Below are positions 32,406 to 44,379 of a DNA stretch of 64,000 nt, in pieces (the stretch's first letter is position 1; each line of letters begins with the position of its first letter). Below the pieces are notes generated by a model. That model made no database searches and was not told where the DNA came from. It saw nothing but the letters and a program-made list of their open reading frames with translations. The stretch is from Alentia gelatinosa (Eukaryota > Annelida > Polychaeta > Phyllodocida > Polynoidae), in the NCBI GenBank assembly GCA_950022655.1, contig OX465584.1:55038789-55102788 (forward strand), given 5' to 3'. The translations under genes and the position numbers were made by a program.

Positions 32406-33780
32406 GCTTCCAGAGACAATGGAATGCTAGCTGTATCAGTGTTATTCAAGGTTCAATATGGATAGGTGCAGAAGCTTATCTTTTATAAACACTACCACAC
32501 GTAAATACAGAGTTTGACAATTCTGCCCAGGTTGCTGTTCCCTCTTTGCTGTCTACGCAATAGACATTGGCTTTATTCTATGTCCGTTGTTTTTGGTGGC
32601 TAATGATGCTATATCTTGTCAGTTACAAGTTATTTTGGTATGTAGATGATTTCAATTGTAGAGATAAGTGCCGTTTTACACTCCTTGACACTGCGTCTTC
32701 TTTGTCAAAGTGTGGTAAATGGCACAGAACAAAATCTTATTATTACTTCATTTTATCTATTTCACACAAAGAATTGGAAAGGTTTATTTTCCAATGATAA
32801 CTTGGTGTTCCACTTTATTTGCTTGATATTTATGAAATTGTTTTTGAAAAGGAAATATTTCAAAAATAAACTTGAAATTTGCACAGAATGTAGATGTAAC
32901 ATCATATCTTTGAATTCTAAATAATAGAAAAAGAGTATCAAAGAAAAGGTTCAGAGAACATAACCCCCCGTCCCTTAGAATTGTACATAGTCAGTAGTAG
33001 CCGTCCCCAAGTGTGTAGTTCTGCCATGGGTGGCTGTCCTTAAAGGCTTAAGACGTGTAGTATTAAGAGTCTGTAGGGTAGGTGGGAGGTAAATTGTTCC
33101 TTAGAGTCCATTGGAAGATGGCGACTGAATCATTTGGGAGGGAGGAGTCACATAGGTCACGAAAGCTCTGGGGGGAGAGTGAAACCTCTCCCGCTCACAT
33201 TTCTCCCAACAGTTGAAGACAATGATTAAAGTGGAGAGAGAAATAATGAAGGTATGAAAATTAAAAAAAATTAAAATAAAATGGGGAGAAGAAATAATAT
33301 TCCATGGGTGAGATGTGACACATGTATCTCGAAAATCTGTAGAAACAGGGTAGATTAAATTACCAGTGCATGACAACCCTATATCATTTAGAAATGTATC
33401 TGTTTCTTTATGGCTGCTAAAATACTTGTGTGTATATATCCTCTACAAATAAAATATTCTCCACAATAAAAAAAATAAAAAAAAGGTTTATCAAACTATT
33501 GACAGTATTGAAAAAAATAGTCACATGTTGAAATTGAATTGAGATATATAGGTAGAAAGTCTGATTATTGAAGAGAAATGCCAAAAGCCGAGGTCAAGGC
33601 CAAGGCTACCTCCTTGTAGGGGTTAGCCGAAATGTAGGCCCTGAGTGAGGTCACCGAGGTCCAAGTTTTGTGGTGTAGGAGGGCTGAGTCTGGGGCTCCG
33701 TCTGCGGCTTGTTGGCCGCCTCCCCTTCATGGAGAGTTAAGGGAGGCCAAGGCTGATGATAGGTATCTCGACACTAGACT
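32406..33780. other. Intergenic DNA without a recognisable gene
   Basis: The first part matches the receptor 3' flank of unit 1 (3680-3840, 'cagaagctaat'-like block and 'tctgcccagg'). 32630-32810 matches 24075-24260. The rest, including the GC-richer stretch 33560-33780, shows no protein or RNA gene that I can recognise. Confidence 0.4.
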
Positions 33781-33789
33781 GCTGAATAC

Positions 33790-33975
33790 CAGAGCGCATC
33801 ATCAGAGCTTATTAATCATACATAAACCAAACTGTACATTATAAACGAAGAGTGTGATGCATTGCTCTGCATTGACATGGAACAACCTCCCCACAAGGGT
33901 GCGTGCTCTTGATAATCCAGCTTCTTTTAAACGCTATCTAAAAAAATACCACCCTTTAAGGCAACAACATGAATA
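33790..33975 (+). pseudogene. LINE RT C-terminal tail fragment
   Basis: Reads 'SVMHCSALTWNNLPTRVRAL' followed by 'SFKRYLKKYH', the W..LP..V......F...LK end of CR1/RTE-like reverse transcriptases. No catalytic part is attached. Confidence 0.55.
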
Positions 33976-34129
33976 AACAACAAAGTAAGTAAACTTCTGG
34001 AGAGAAAACAAGGACATGTTAAATATAATGAAATAAAATCCTAGCTGATTATCAACAAAGGAAATAGCCCCTTTGTGTAAATACTGCACTTGCCAGCTAA
34101 ATCAGATGAGCAAGTACACCAATATATGC

Positions 34130-34430
34130 CTTAAGGATAGCGATAAAGAAGGAAGCCTTCCGTGATGGTAAATTTATATCAACAGAAGATTTACTTGAGA
34201 AATGCAAGGTCAGAAAACCTGAGTACAGAAGAAAGCTACTGTTGGAGGGAGTAATTAGGAACTTGAAATATTTATACCTGATGGAAAAGGTTATTTCCGG
34301 TAGAGATCGCATACAAACGAGACAATTAGCTAAGCGGTCCCTAGCATTACCAAGACCAAAGAAAGAGACGTTTAGAAAATCTGCAATCTATATGGGAATC
34401 GGTCTCTGGAACACCTCCCCTGCATAATTA
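34130..34430 (+). pseudogene. LINE RT C-terminal fragment
   Basis: Reads 'AFRDGKFISTEDLLEKCKVR' and then 'RKSAIYMGIGLWNTSPA'. It is similar to the C-terminus of the minus-strand LINE at 40811-42690 (FRKEAFQGGRYIETEELLTK). It is a truncated relic on the opposite strand. Confidence 0.55.
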
Positions 34431-34746
34431 CATCACAATTGTTCAAAAGCATTATCTAAAGCCAGAGTATTGGAGGCACTTGCCAAATAGTAGTGAACAA
34501 TGTATGAAGCTATGTATAAAGCTATCCCTTAATACTCAAAGCAAGGTATACTGTAAATATGTTATATACTGTTAAGCTGAAATAGTTATAACAAGGAGCA
34601 GTACTGACAATCAATCGATGTGTATATTTCACTGGATGATGGTTCTGTAATTTATCGTCAATAATTGGAAGATGTAGTAATAGTGAAACATGTACTTAGT
34701 ATGAAAGATCATATTGTACATATCCATTTCCTTGTTCAACATTTAT

Positions 34747-36060
34747 TCACCACTCGTTCAACTGCTGTTGCTGGAAGAGTGATTCAAAGTAATCAAAAGC
34801 AATAAAGCATTGAAAACAAGCAAGTATCATGCCAAACAGCCAGACAGCGCAACCATAGGCTGCCATGGCTGGGTCCTTACACCCTCCCTTTTGCATCTGG
34901 GACGTGATGATTGTGTTGGTTGCCAAGATGATGATTTCAGACCCTTTTGGGATGGCTCGTGCAAAGGTTGCGGCAGCCTGGAGCACAAGGGTAGAGAGGA
35001 GTTGTGGTCATACCATTGTGCCAAAAGCCTGGGTGAGTTCTGACAGGGCAATGAAGAAGTGACAAGACGGTGCGAGGGTTGCTATGGCAGCGGTGATGTG
35101 AAATCGTTCACATGACAGTGCATACTGGTACACCGTATGATGTGTCGGCGTACTGGTGAAACCAAAGGAGGTTGCATTGGGCCTCTGGGGTGAGGTGGGC
35201 ATGGCCCGAGTGCAGTGCAACCTTCAGGAGAATCATGAGGCAATTGTTACATCGGTGTGCATGAGGCATGCACTGCGCGATATGTATCAAACAATGGACG
35301 GGAGCTCTGGGAGCTGTTTCAAAAGTCGAATGAGGTCTCGCCAGCGTCACATCACATTTTGAAAGCAAGAGGTCGGCAACAGCGAGCGGCACCTCAAATC
35401 AAAGTGGCAGCAAAACTACTACCAATATCCCATAGAGAGCGGCACCTCCACCTCGACAGCGACGCCTCAAGTTCCATTGTTGGCCTCTCGCTTTGGCGAT
35501 GAGTACTCTCGTTTAGCACCCTCCCGACTTTTGAAACAGCTCCCTGTTTTGGTGGCAGTTTCCTGTGAGATCCATGACCCCAGAACTCAAAAGAGTTCCT
35601 CCATTTTCTTCCACGGGGCCACAACCGTCATTGCCACTGTATCAATCTCGTACCCCAGCCACTCCATTTTTGTGGAGGGGGTTGACACTATCTGGTGCTA
35701 GCTGAACCCCAAGGTCCTCTGTGAGGTAATGGAAACAGTGGTAGGTGATCCACGGCTGCCCCGGCGAAGTCATCTAGATATGCGACTGATGATGCCCCCT
35801 CGGACCTGTGAGGGTATACCATTGTGTTTGAAAACCTCTGGCAGGCAGCACTGAAGAGTCTTGCCCCAAAGCTAGGGCAGATGTCGATGTAGAACTCTTT
35901 CCGGTGCCAGAATCCGAGGAGGTCCAGTGGGTCAATGTGGAGCTGCCTGTATTTTCCGAAGAGATCAGCCTTCCAAATGAACACAGCCTTGTCGAGGCAA
36001 GCAAGTTTTGACCATTTTGCCAAATTCAAGAGAGAAACCATTCAGGGAAACACACGTTAT
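34747..36060 (-). pseudogene. YR4: decayed DIRS-like RT-RNase H fragment
   Basis: Minus frame 36041-35688 contains 'KADLFGKYRQLHIDPLDLLG' (RT motif A type), 'ICPSFGARLFSAACQRFS' (the PFGLRSSP-like block) and 'VAYLDDFAGAA' (catalytic YLDD), a DIRS/Ngaro-style RT. Further on, 34986-34747 reads 'LVLQAAATFARAIPKGSEII' and 'QKGGCKDPAM', resembling the RNase H region of the same elements. Other parts are out of frame. No recombinase or split repeats were found. Confidence 0.55.
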
Positions 36061-36417
36061 TGGACAACCCCTCTGCACACACTACTGCTCCATCAGGCAA
36101 CATTACATTTGGGATGAGATTGTAATTAGATGCATGTCATGGATGGATTGTAAAAAAAAAAAATTCAGAATGCCCGTATGATGATGTCTATGACCCTGGG
36201 CCAAATAACCCGTGGCCAAAATAAAAAGCAACAAGAGTTTCAACAACAGACCCCAGTCCAGCCAGCTGACCTGTGGTGCACCACGCTGTAATGTCATTGA
36301 TTTAATGGCGATGTGATCTGATCCCAGTGTAGTTTAAATGTAATTAAGAGTCCTCTTTCCACAAAGCAAACATTTTATGGGGATCATAGTGGCACAGCTA
36401 TAAATGTACACAGCATT

Positions 36418-36450
36418 ATGCTTTCAGCACTGTTTCACACAGGGTCTTGA
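36418..36450 (+). promoter_or_regulatory. Short upstream ORF before GPCR4
   Basis: Eleven codons, MLSALFHTGS then TGA, 51 nt before the receptor ATG, as in copies 1 and 2. Confidence 0.4.
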
Positions 36451-36501
36451 ATAGCAGTGTTAGGCTTATCTCTGTACAAGGGACGTTTGATAGTCCATAT
36501 C

Positions 36502-37596
36502 ATGGCTGACGTAGGATGGAAACCATTGATCACTACTGATGATAACAGTTCAACTCAAATGAATGATACAGACTTCTTGGTGCTCCCACTGATTACAGTT
36601 ATGAGTTTGTCTATTGGTACCATTGGAATTGTGGCAAATAGCATCATAATAGTTGTTGTTATCTATGGATCGTTCCTGAAATCATCTGTCTTCATGAACT
36701 TACTGATGGCATTAGCTTTTGCAGACAACTCAACCCTGTTTTTCATTTTATTACGTCAAGATGGTATATATAGTTGGTTTCCTTGGGCAGGGTCGTTATG
36801 GATGTGTCGTTTGCTTGTTTATGGGATTTATGCATCTTGTATCACAGCTTCATGGATGATTGTCTTAGTATCTATTGAGCGCATGGTTGCTGTTGTTTAT
36901 CCTTTGCAGTCTCACATGCACAGTTCTATAAGGAGAGTCCACACTGCTATCATCCTATTATTTGTCACCACTTGGATTTTAACCTGTCCATTTTTATTCA
37001 GCTGTAATGTCTATACTTCCCATGGGCATCTACGTTGTAGTATCAATGGATATAATTACTTTCAGACTGCAGTTTACCAGGTAGTCTATGGATTTCTCTT
37101 ATATAGCTTTATACCATCTTGCATTATCACCATCATGAATATGCTTGTCATCAGGAAAATGCTCTCTCAGAGGAAATGCAATTTAAGAATGCAAGGAAAA
37201 TTACACAAGTCTGCAACCAGACGTACCAAGTCTTCAATAACTGTAATGTTTTCTGTGTGTATTGTATTCATGATATCCACACTTCCCATAGAAACCATTA
37301 GCACCATTCTAGCCATATGCAACTTGCTTAACATAAACTGCATTTCACTAGATCATGGTATTGGAACTTTATGTCTTTTATTAAGCTTATTTAATAACTG
37401 TGGGAATCTATTTTTGTACTGCCTGACTGGGTCAGTCTTCAGGACAACATTCATCCACCTTCTACAAAGAATTTTCAGGAAGACTTCACAAAGCACCATC
37501 CATGGGCAAATAACAACTGTGGAACTCAGAATAAACCATGTTAATAACAATTCCCATGAAGGCTTCCCTCAAAGAGAGTCAAATTTATCATATTGA
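36502..37596 (+). CDS. GPCR4: intronless class A seven-helix receptor
   Basis: A 364-codon intact paralogue with the family landmarks: VANSIII (TM1), LAFADN (TM2), WMCRLLV (TM3 Cys), SIERMVAVVYPL, WILTCP (TM4), RCSING (ECL2 Cys), FIPSC (TM5 Pro), STLPIE (TM6 Pro, no Trp), CGNLFLYCLTG (TM7), and tail QRESNLSY. Sequons NSS and NDT lie in the ectodomain. Copy-specific changes include MHSSIRRVH in ICL2, KCNLRMQGK in ICL3 and NNCGN before TM7. The ectodomain 'GWKPLITTDDNSST' is shared only with copy 6. The ATG at 36502 aligns with other copies; the upstream frame lacks an ATG. Confidence 0.92.
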   Translation: MADVGWKPLITTDDNSSTQMNDTDFLVLPLITVMSLSIGTIGIVANSIIIVVVIYGSFLKSSVFMNLLMALAFADNSTLFFILLRQDGIYSWFPWAGSLWMCRLLVYGIYASCITASWMIVLVSIERMVAVVYPLQSHMHSSIRRVHTAIILLFVTTWILTCPFLFSCNVYTSHGHLRCSINGYNYFQTAVYQVVYGFLLYSFIPSCIITIMNMLVIRKMLSQRKCNLRMQGKLHKSATRRTKSSITVMFSVCIVFMISTLPIETISTILAICNLLNINCISLDHGIGTLCLLLSLFNNCGNLFLYCLTGSVFRTTFIHLLQRIFRKTSQSTIHGQITTVELRINHVNNNSHEGFPQRESNLSY

Positions 37597-37849
37597 ATGA
37601 TAAATGTAGATTTTACATACACAAAAAAGAAACTGACCAAAGAAACAAAAAAATCTGTATTGATAATGCACTCTGGGAAAGAGAATGAGGTGGAAAAGTG
37701 ATATTCTCCAATGGCTTTTTCAACTCTAGAGGGGTAGGAATCCTTGGAGGGAATAACATGAATTTATGCTGCTTGAGAATATCTGTGATTTAGCAGGCAG
37801 ATGGCTGTTCATTGAAATTAAATCGGGGGAAAATGAACTACTCCCGGGA
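37597..37849. other. 3' flank of GPCR4
   Basis: The conserved 'tgtagattttacat' block follows the stop, then similarity to other 3' flanks is lost near 37660, where LINE-derived DNA begins. Confidence 0.4.
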
Positions 37850-39560
37850 AATGTATATCTGCAACCACCCAAACTTAAGCTAAGGAACAGCTTTCTCTAA
37901 CACCACATCAAGAACTACCCCTGCTCTTAGGGGGAGATTTTAACATAACGAGGGATATTTTTCTAGTCAGGAAAAATATCTCATTTATTAATACAGTAAA
38001 CCAGTACTGCCTCCAGCAAGCATAAGTTTTAGGAGATTTTAATTTAACAGACATATGGAGGGAGCGTTTACCTAGCCTTAGAAGATTTCCACTGCTCATC
38101 TCAGTTGGACTATTGGTTTGTCTCTGAATTTATCCAAAATAGAATTTCCAAATGTAGTAAATTCCCCATGCTGCATCAGGAACACTGATCACAAGATCCT
38201 TACTAAGGCGCCTGCAAATAGATTAAACCCTTCCTTGAAACACATTATCCACCCAAACTAGATAGGATATTTGAAGAACAGATTTATTGGTACAAATATA
38301 CTGATGATTCAAGATACCAGAGACTTTCTTAATAAAAAAGATATAGCAGGATAAACCCTTTACAGGCGGGGGTTTGTGGTAGACCCATTCTGGTGGGGAC
38401 GGGTACCAGGGACAGGTATAATTCTAGGGGGCAAGCCTATTATCGTCCAAACCCAGATTCGCTCCTCTGATCATGTGATATAATACTTCAAACTTAATTT
38501 CTTCATTCGTTTTACCTAATAATATTAAATATCATATCATAAGTATATTCTCTTCAATTGTCATGTTTATTGATCCATTATTTCTTGAGAAAACAAAAAT
38601 ATCAAAAAAATATTGTAAATGAAGCCTCAAAGCATCATTCGCCCTCTGCTGGGGAATGCATCTACTCAACATTCGTCTTACACTGGGGAATGCCTCAAGG
38701 CATCACTCACCCTGAAAGGTTAAATCAGCCATAGACTGTGAAAAGCCATTTGACTGTCTTGGCAGGGAATTTCTGATGTGCTGGACTTGTCTGGTATTGA
38801 ACCAAACTAGATAAATTGGATAAAATTGGTATACAACAACATAGAAACATGTGTGTCAAAAATGGGTCCAAACTCCCTGGTTCAAACCCTTCCGTGGCAC
38901 ATGCCAAGGATGTTGTATTTCCACATATCTATTTCTTATCCTCATTAAGATACTGGTCATCAGGCTGAGAACAGATGATGGGGTGAAGGGTCTCAAAATA
39001 AATAAGAATACTGTAGTAAAAATCTCTATGTTCTTTGACTTCAAGGGGCAGAGTCCCTATTTAGAATTCTGGACATGCTGCTAGAATGCTGCTACGGGTA
39101 CGCAGGACTGAAAATGAATCATTACAAGTCTGCCAGAATAGAATCAATAGATCCCATATTTCAGGGACCAACATCTTTTTATAATAATGTTTTGTTTTCT
39201 TCTGAATAGAAAATTATCAAAACTTTAGGTATCACATTTGCCAAATAATATCAGAGGATGGAAATTGCAATTTGAACATTGCAGAGAAGATACATAAATA
39301 TTAAAATATATGTTCGATGTGGAATCATAAATGTATATCACTGAAAGGAAAGGTTACTACCCCAGTTTCATGAATAGCTTGGCTATCCCTATAGTGTTAT
39401 ATACCATATCTGTTCTTCCTATACTGAAAATAGTTTTTAAAAGGTTTAATGACATTAGAAATAGATTTATATGGAAAATATCAAGAAGTACAACTACATG
39501 CTTAACTGTAAAATTTTAGGTATTCACACAACGGTTATTAATGGCTGTTTGAATATTGCA
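37850..39560 (+). pseudogene. Heavily decayed L1/Tx1-like LINE
   Basis: Across several frames the plus strand shows an endonuclease block 'LPLLLGGDFNITRD' near 37917, 'VLGDFNLTDIWRERLPSLRR' near 38030, a motif A-like 'CEKPFDCLGREF', and 'GTCQGCCISTYLFLILIKIL' near 38890, the RQGCPLSPYLF block that marks L1/Tx1-type RTs. YADD has decayed to FFDF. 'KIIKTLGITFAK' follows near 39210. Frameshifts are frequent, and a MITE is inserted at 38356-38719. Confidence 0.5.
38356..38719. mobile_element. piggyBac-like MITE, second copy
   Basis: Starts ccctttacagg and ends accctgaaagg, with TTAA on the right (38720-38723) and a mutated TAAA on the left. It is an inverted relative of 24939-25303: its right end carries 'ggggaatgcctcaaggcat', the complement of that element's left-end repeats. 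Confidence 0.55.
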
Positions 39561-40810
39561 ATGAGTTTTGTCAAAACCTAAGTATTGAGAAATATCTTTG
39601 GAAAACAAAGATAAAGCTGTCAAAAAATGGCTTAGGCTGTTTAATAGCATATGACTCTATCACTAAATAGTTACATCTGCCTCACTGTTATAGTGCATCC
39701 AGAATAGTGTTACATAATGCCATGTTAGAAAGAGCCTACTCATATTGCAAGGAATTCCACACAAGTGCATCTCATCCTGATTCTATTTTGAAAGTGAAAA
39801 TTTTATGAATGCATTGCAAGCCCAGTTGGAATTCAGAAACAGGAATTCAGAAACAGGGATCACTTGAATTAAGATGTGCATATACTGTAGAAAGTAAACT
39901 AGTGTATCATTATCTGTCCCTGTGAAAATATTACTGTGAAAATATAATCTTTCCCATAAGTTAGATTGTCTGTATGTATTGTCTGGTGCTGCATTCCATG
40001 TTGAACCTCCCCCCCCCCCCCCCTTATCTCGATGTCAAACTAAATCCCACAATAAAATATCAAACTCAGCTTGTCTGTTTTTTTGTGGATTTTGAACCAA
40101 CTAAGATTATTTTACTTGATGCATCATTTCTTTCTGTCCAATGATATATATACTCGAAAAAAGAAGAAAAAAGTGCATTTGCCAAAGGGATACAGTAGGT
40201 CATGGTTTTCAAATGTACTGCCTAGGGTGATTGTATCAATTCTGGATGTACTTTTTTCTAAAATAGATCAAAGGTTTTTCCAGTTTATCATAAAATCTAT
40301 CAGATAAAAGCATCTACACAAGTTTATTTGTTTACCCATAAAAAATTGATTATCTTTATTAAGGACCTTTTCCTGTTTAGATAAAAACGAACCACAATAG
40401 CATAACATCTGAAATCATCCCACTGAGGCAGCTTTTATATTTTAATGCTAAGTACCAGACTCATGGAGGCAACCTTGTTTCTAAAAAGCTTCAAAAAGAG
40501 TCAAAACAATTTGCAGCTGATGATAGACTTAAAACCACTACCACTTAAGTTAGTATACATGAGTCCTGACAGGGCTCCAGTAGACTGAGTGGCGTCTGTG
40601 AACGTTGCAAAGAGAAAATTGGCAGATAAGGGTGTCCTTTGACAAAAGGCAGGTAATGCATGGCTGACACATACAAAACAGCTAATGTGTGATGTCAGCA
40701 CTGTAAGCCTATGTGAGTGATTTTTCACATCAAAACTCATTCTTCACTGTTCTAGCACCCATGATGAAGTCATCATAGATCGTATTAGTGCTGATGTCAT
40801 TTGCTGGATT
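39561..40810. other. LINE-derived and unassigned DNA
   Basis: 39561-40560 contains scattered L1-like C-terminal blocks in several frames, plus a poly-C tract at 40010-40023 and the 'cagcttgtctg' tail repeat. The short frames are not credible genes. Nothing is recognised at 40560-40810. Confidence 0.35.
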
Positions 40811-42690
40811 TTTTTTTTTTGTAAAGGCTTTATTGCTTCGATTAAGTACAAATCGCTCTTCCAGCAACGGCGCGGTATGAAACAATGAAAAAACAGAAAA
40901 CTGTATGGAAATGTACAATGCATCAAACACTTCAGCGATAATGTCCAAAGGTATAGCTAGTAAGATAGGTGCTAACTAAGCGATGATGCAACCTATATGG
41001 TTATCTTAGTGGTAATCATTGCTGAATTTCCCTTAGTTTGGTTAGAATACCTTTTTTAAATGCCGATTTAGATCCGTTGTTTTGTACATCTTAAGGTAGC
41101 GAGTTCCAGAGGCTGATTCCAAAGTAAACAGCAGATCTCCTAAATTTTTCTTTCTTTGGTCCAGGTAAATATAAGCAAATTTTGCCATGTGATCTGGTTT
41201 GAATACCAGACTCCCCCGGCTCCCTTTTTTGTATTTGGGATATGTCGCTTAGCCTCTTAATGATTCCTGCTTCTACGAATCTCTGGGTCTCTTACTCTGC
41301 ATTTGGTGAGTAATTCCTCAGTCTCTATATATCTCCCCCCTTGAAATGCTTCTTTCCTGAAAGCTGTGCTAAGTACTCTATAAATACCACGGTTCACTTT
41401 TACCTTGGAATTACGGGTAGCTCCCTGCAGGAGGAAGGAGCAATGATCAACTACTGGCAGTAGACAGATTGAGACTACCTTCAAGGCAGTCTGTTTATTC
41501 ATCAGATGCCTGATTCTTCTAAAAACAGCCCATTTATCATTTATCATTCGCAAGAGTTTCATACCATGATTATTGAATGTTAGATCTGTATCTATAAGAG
41601 CCCCTAGATAGTTCATAACTTCTGTTGTCTCAATTACCTCTTCTCCCAGTTTAATAACCCCTCGAATTTCCCTTTTAATTTTGACCCTACTTCCATTATA
41701 CATGAGCTTTGTTTTTTTCACATTAATACTTAGCTTGTTAGACATATACCACACATTCAGCCTGTCTACTGCCCTTTGTAATTTGGACTCAGCCCTCTGT
41801 AAACTTTTGTCGCTGGCCACGACTACCAGGTCATCTGCATACATTAACACAAAAATATCGCTAGGCAGAGAGAGAGAGGTAAATCATTCACATAAATCAG
41901 GAATAACAAAGGGCCCAGTATGGAACCCTGAGGTACCACAAATTTTACAGGTCTCTTAGACGAAACGTTCTCTCCATACCTAGTATATATCGTCCTTTCA
42001 TTTAAATAACTCTCGAACCATTTTGTAACATTTGGCCCAAGTCCCGCTTCCAACAGTTTATGAATCAGTAGGTTATGGTCGACACCATCAAAAGCTTTTA
42101 TGATATCAAAATAGGTGGATATGGAAATTTCTTTATTATTATCTTTTTGTAATAAATATTGGACTAGACTGAAGACCGCCCCCCTGTACTCCTTTTCTTC
42201 CTAAAGCTGGACTGTTTTTCAAAGAAATACCCCTTGTCTTCTAAAAAATTATATAGCTGGGCGTGTACTACCCGCTCCAGTAACTTTCCTGGAATGGGTA
42301 GTACGCAGATCGGCCTCCAATTTACCACCTCCGATAAATCCTCTGTCTTTGGGAGAGGGGCAATTCTGCCACTCTTCCATTTGTCAGGGAATACGCATTC
42401 TTGAATTAGTTGTCTCAGGATTTGGGCAAAATGCTCCGAACATGCCAATAATGAGTTTCTTAATAGGCTACATTTTACCCCATTCATGCCTGATGATTTG
42501 TCAGTTGATATCTTCTGAACGAGCTTTATCACTTCGCTATTAGTTATGGCTTCTGCATCAATCTCCCACCCCAACTTGTTTTCCCTATTCACATAACTTA
42601 GCATGACTTTTTTATCCAATGATACCCCCTCCACCAGAAGGAGACATGCTAAAAATATCAAATAAACTTTCCCTCCCATCCTTCCTTCCT
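40811..42690 (-). pseudogene. CR1/Jockey-like LINE, RT with frameshifts
   Basis: On the minus strand: 'LVQKISTDKSSGMNGVKCSL' and 'WKSGRIAPLPKTEDLSEVVN' (fingers), 'ISTYFDIIKAFDGVDHNLL' (motif A, after a frameshift near 42180), 'VVPQGSILGPLLFLIYVND' (motif B), a second frameshift near 41855, 'LMYADDLVVVAS' (catalytic DD), 'NYLGALID' and a Cys/His-poor C-terminus ending at 41257. A T run at 40811-40824 marks the A-rich 3' end. The 5' end is truncated before the RT. It needs both frameshifts undone to be coding. Confidence 0.75.
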
Positions 42691-42694
42691 TGGA

Positions 42695-42825
42695 AGTGCC
42701 ATCCAGGGGACTGCGACAAAGGAGCATGCCACCTGGGGGACTGCCACCCAGGGTAGTTCTACTGTTGTAACTGTCACCCATGAGAGTGCCATCAAGGGAA
42801 CTGCCACAATGTGAAGTGCCACCAG
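42695..42825. repeat. Degenerate minisatellite
   Basis: Variants of 'agtgccacc.ggg.actgcca' recur about six times. It is probably a non-coding tandem repeat between the LINE and the MITE. Confidence 0.5.
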
Positions 42826-43111
42826 GGACCTGTTTCACTAGTTTCGTGACATGTCTGTGACACCATACACACATTGGGGTTGTCTAGTTTCGTGACAACA
42901 CAAGTAGCTGCCCTTAGGAAAAGACAGACCTCAGACATAAGAATTAGACAAATCTACAAATCATGGACCTGTTTCACTAGTTTCGTGACAAAAGTGGCAC
43001 CAACAGTGCAAGCAAGAACGGACAGAACGAAGTCTAATGTATAGTTCTTATGAAACCGGACAAACAGGACACGTCATCTAGACATGTCACGAAACTAGTG
43101 AAACAGGTCCC
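42826..43111. mobile_element. MITE of the gggacctgtttcac family
   Basis: The ends are perfect inverted repeats (gggacctgtttcactagttt at the left and its complement ending gaaacaggtccc at the right). A third copy of the terminus in left orientation lies at 42965, so this may be two half-elements joined. Same family as 4179-5960. Confidence 0.7.
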
Positions 43112-43239
43112 AGGGGAAGACCACTATGGCAAGGTTGTCCGCCATGCTGCCACAACGGCGTGACACACATATCTGACCGCATGCAAGGGGGTATCGGTAC
43201 CAGGTTTGGTGCCACCTTGATTCAAAGTGCCGCTCGCTG

Positions 43240-43495
43240 TTGCCAGCCTCTCGTTTTGAAATGTGTAATGTATAAAAATAGAAACAACGAGAAGTGGATT
43301 GATACCCGAACAAGACGAACACGGACACAACATAAACAACTATTTCAACTGAACACAACAAGGTGTGCCACCTGCTACAATAGTCCATACCAAAGGGGAG
43401 CACGAATGTGGAATGCATTAAGGGATGAACTACACCATGCACCTGACAAGGAAAGCTTCAAAAAGAAGTTACAGGAAGCAAAAATAAGTGTCTAA
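43240..43495 (+). pseudogene. LINE RT C-terminal tail fragment
   Basis: Reads 'TTRCATCYNSPYQRGARMWN' and then 'FKKKLQEAKISV', the conserved R....S...RGA.IWN.L...I.....SFK.KLK end of LINE reverse transcriptases. Isolated fragment. Confidence 0.6.
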
Positions 43496-43874
43496 ATCTG
43501 TGGACCAAAGTAAAACATGAACCAACTATATATGCACTGAAAGTAAAATATCATCCATCTTTCATCAATTCTATATATATTTTCTTACATTTGTGTATGT
43601 TACTGATGCATGTGTTTCCGGATATATGTTTTATGTATTTGATGATTTGTGACATTCCTGAAAAACTTTTTGAAACAGCCCCCAGGTTCCCTCTCTGTGA
43701 GTCTTAGTCAGGACCCTGTCAACCAGGCCAATCCTAGAGCAACACCAAAGGGCTTTATTCAGACAAACTCTCTGTGCCTTCGTTAGACACATCGCAACAA
43801 AATCGCAATATTCCACCTTGGTTAAGATCATTTTTTGAAGCTTTACTACTGTCTATTAGATATCGTAATTTCTT

Positions 43875-43960
43875 GAGTTTAAACAACCTTTGAATGAAGT
43901 CCTTTTTAACCTTTTCAAAAAAGGGTAAAAATTGACTTCACTCAAAGGTTGTTTAAACTC
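43875..43960. repeat. Inverted repeat of about 40 bp (hairpin)
   Basis: Arm 43875-43915 (gagtttaaacaacctttg...) pairs with 43917-43960 (...caaaggttgtttaaactc) with a few mismatches and almost no loop. It is a likely foldback MITE. Confidence 0.75.
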
Positions 43961-44035
43961 TGAAACTGGCATCATAACTATTGTGTCATTTTGGAGCCCT
44001 AACATTACGAGGCTGATGCAATGTACTCAAGACCA

Positions 44036-44334
44036 GGGACCTGTTTCAGTAGTTTTGTGACATGTCTAGATAGTGTCTGTGACACCATACGGACAGATCA
44101 CAAGATTGCAATCGATGACACGCCGAGTTTCACTCACTTCTCGAAGGAATTAAGCAATGATATTTTAACATGAGTAGGGGATACATATAACCTATAATCG
44201 TCCCAAATATGGAGAAGATTGGCCACTCCGATTCTCTGATATTTGCTAGTCTTTTTCCGCTGTTGCTTGCACTGTTGGTGCCGCTGTTGATGTCTGTCTA
44301 GGCCTAATGTCACGAGCCTACTGAAACAGGTCCC
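44036..44334. mobile_element. MITE of the gggacctgtttcac family
   Basis: Begins gggacctgtttcagtag and ends ctactgaaacaggtccc. 299 bp, non-coding. The interior differs from the 42826 copy. Confidence 0.7.
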
Positions 44335-44379
44335 TGGTAGCGCCAGTGGAATGACAACAGCACTCATATCGGAACTTAT

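Noticed and set aside
33560..33780. Possible tRNA-derived SINE
   Set aside because: I could not find convincing A and B box promoter words or a cloverleaf.
34810..35700. Plus-strand frames upstream of GPCR4
   Set aside because: They overlap the better-supported minus-strand RT/RNase H relic and show no motif.
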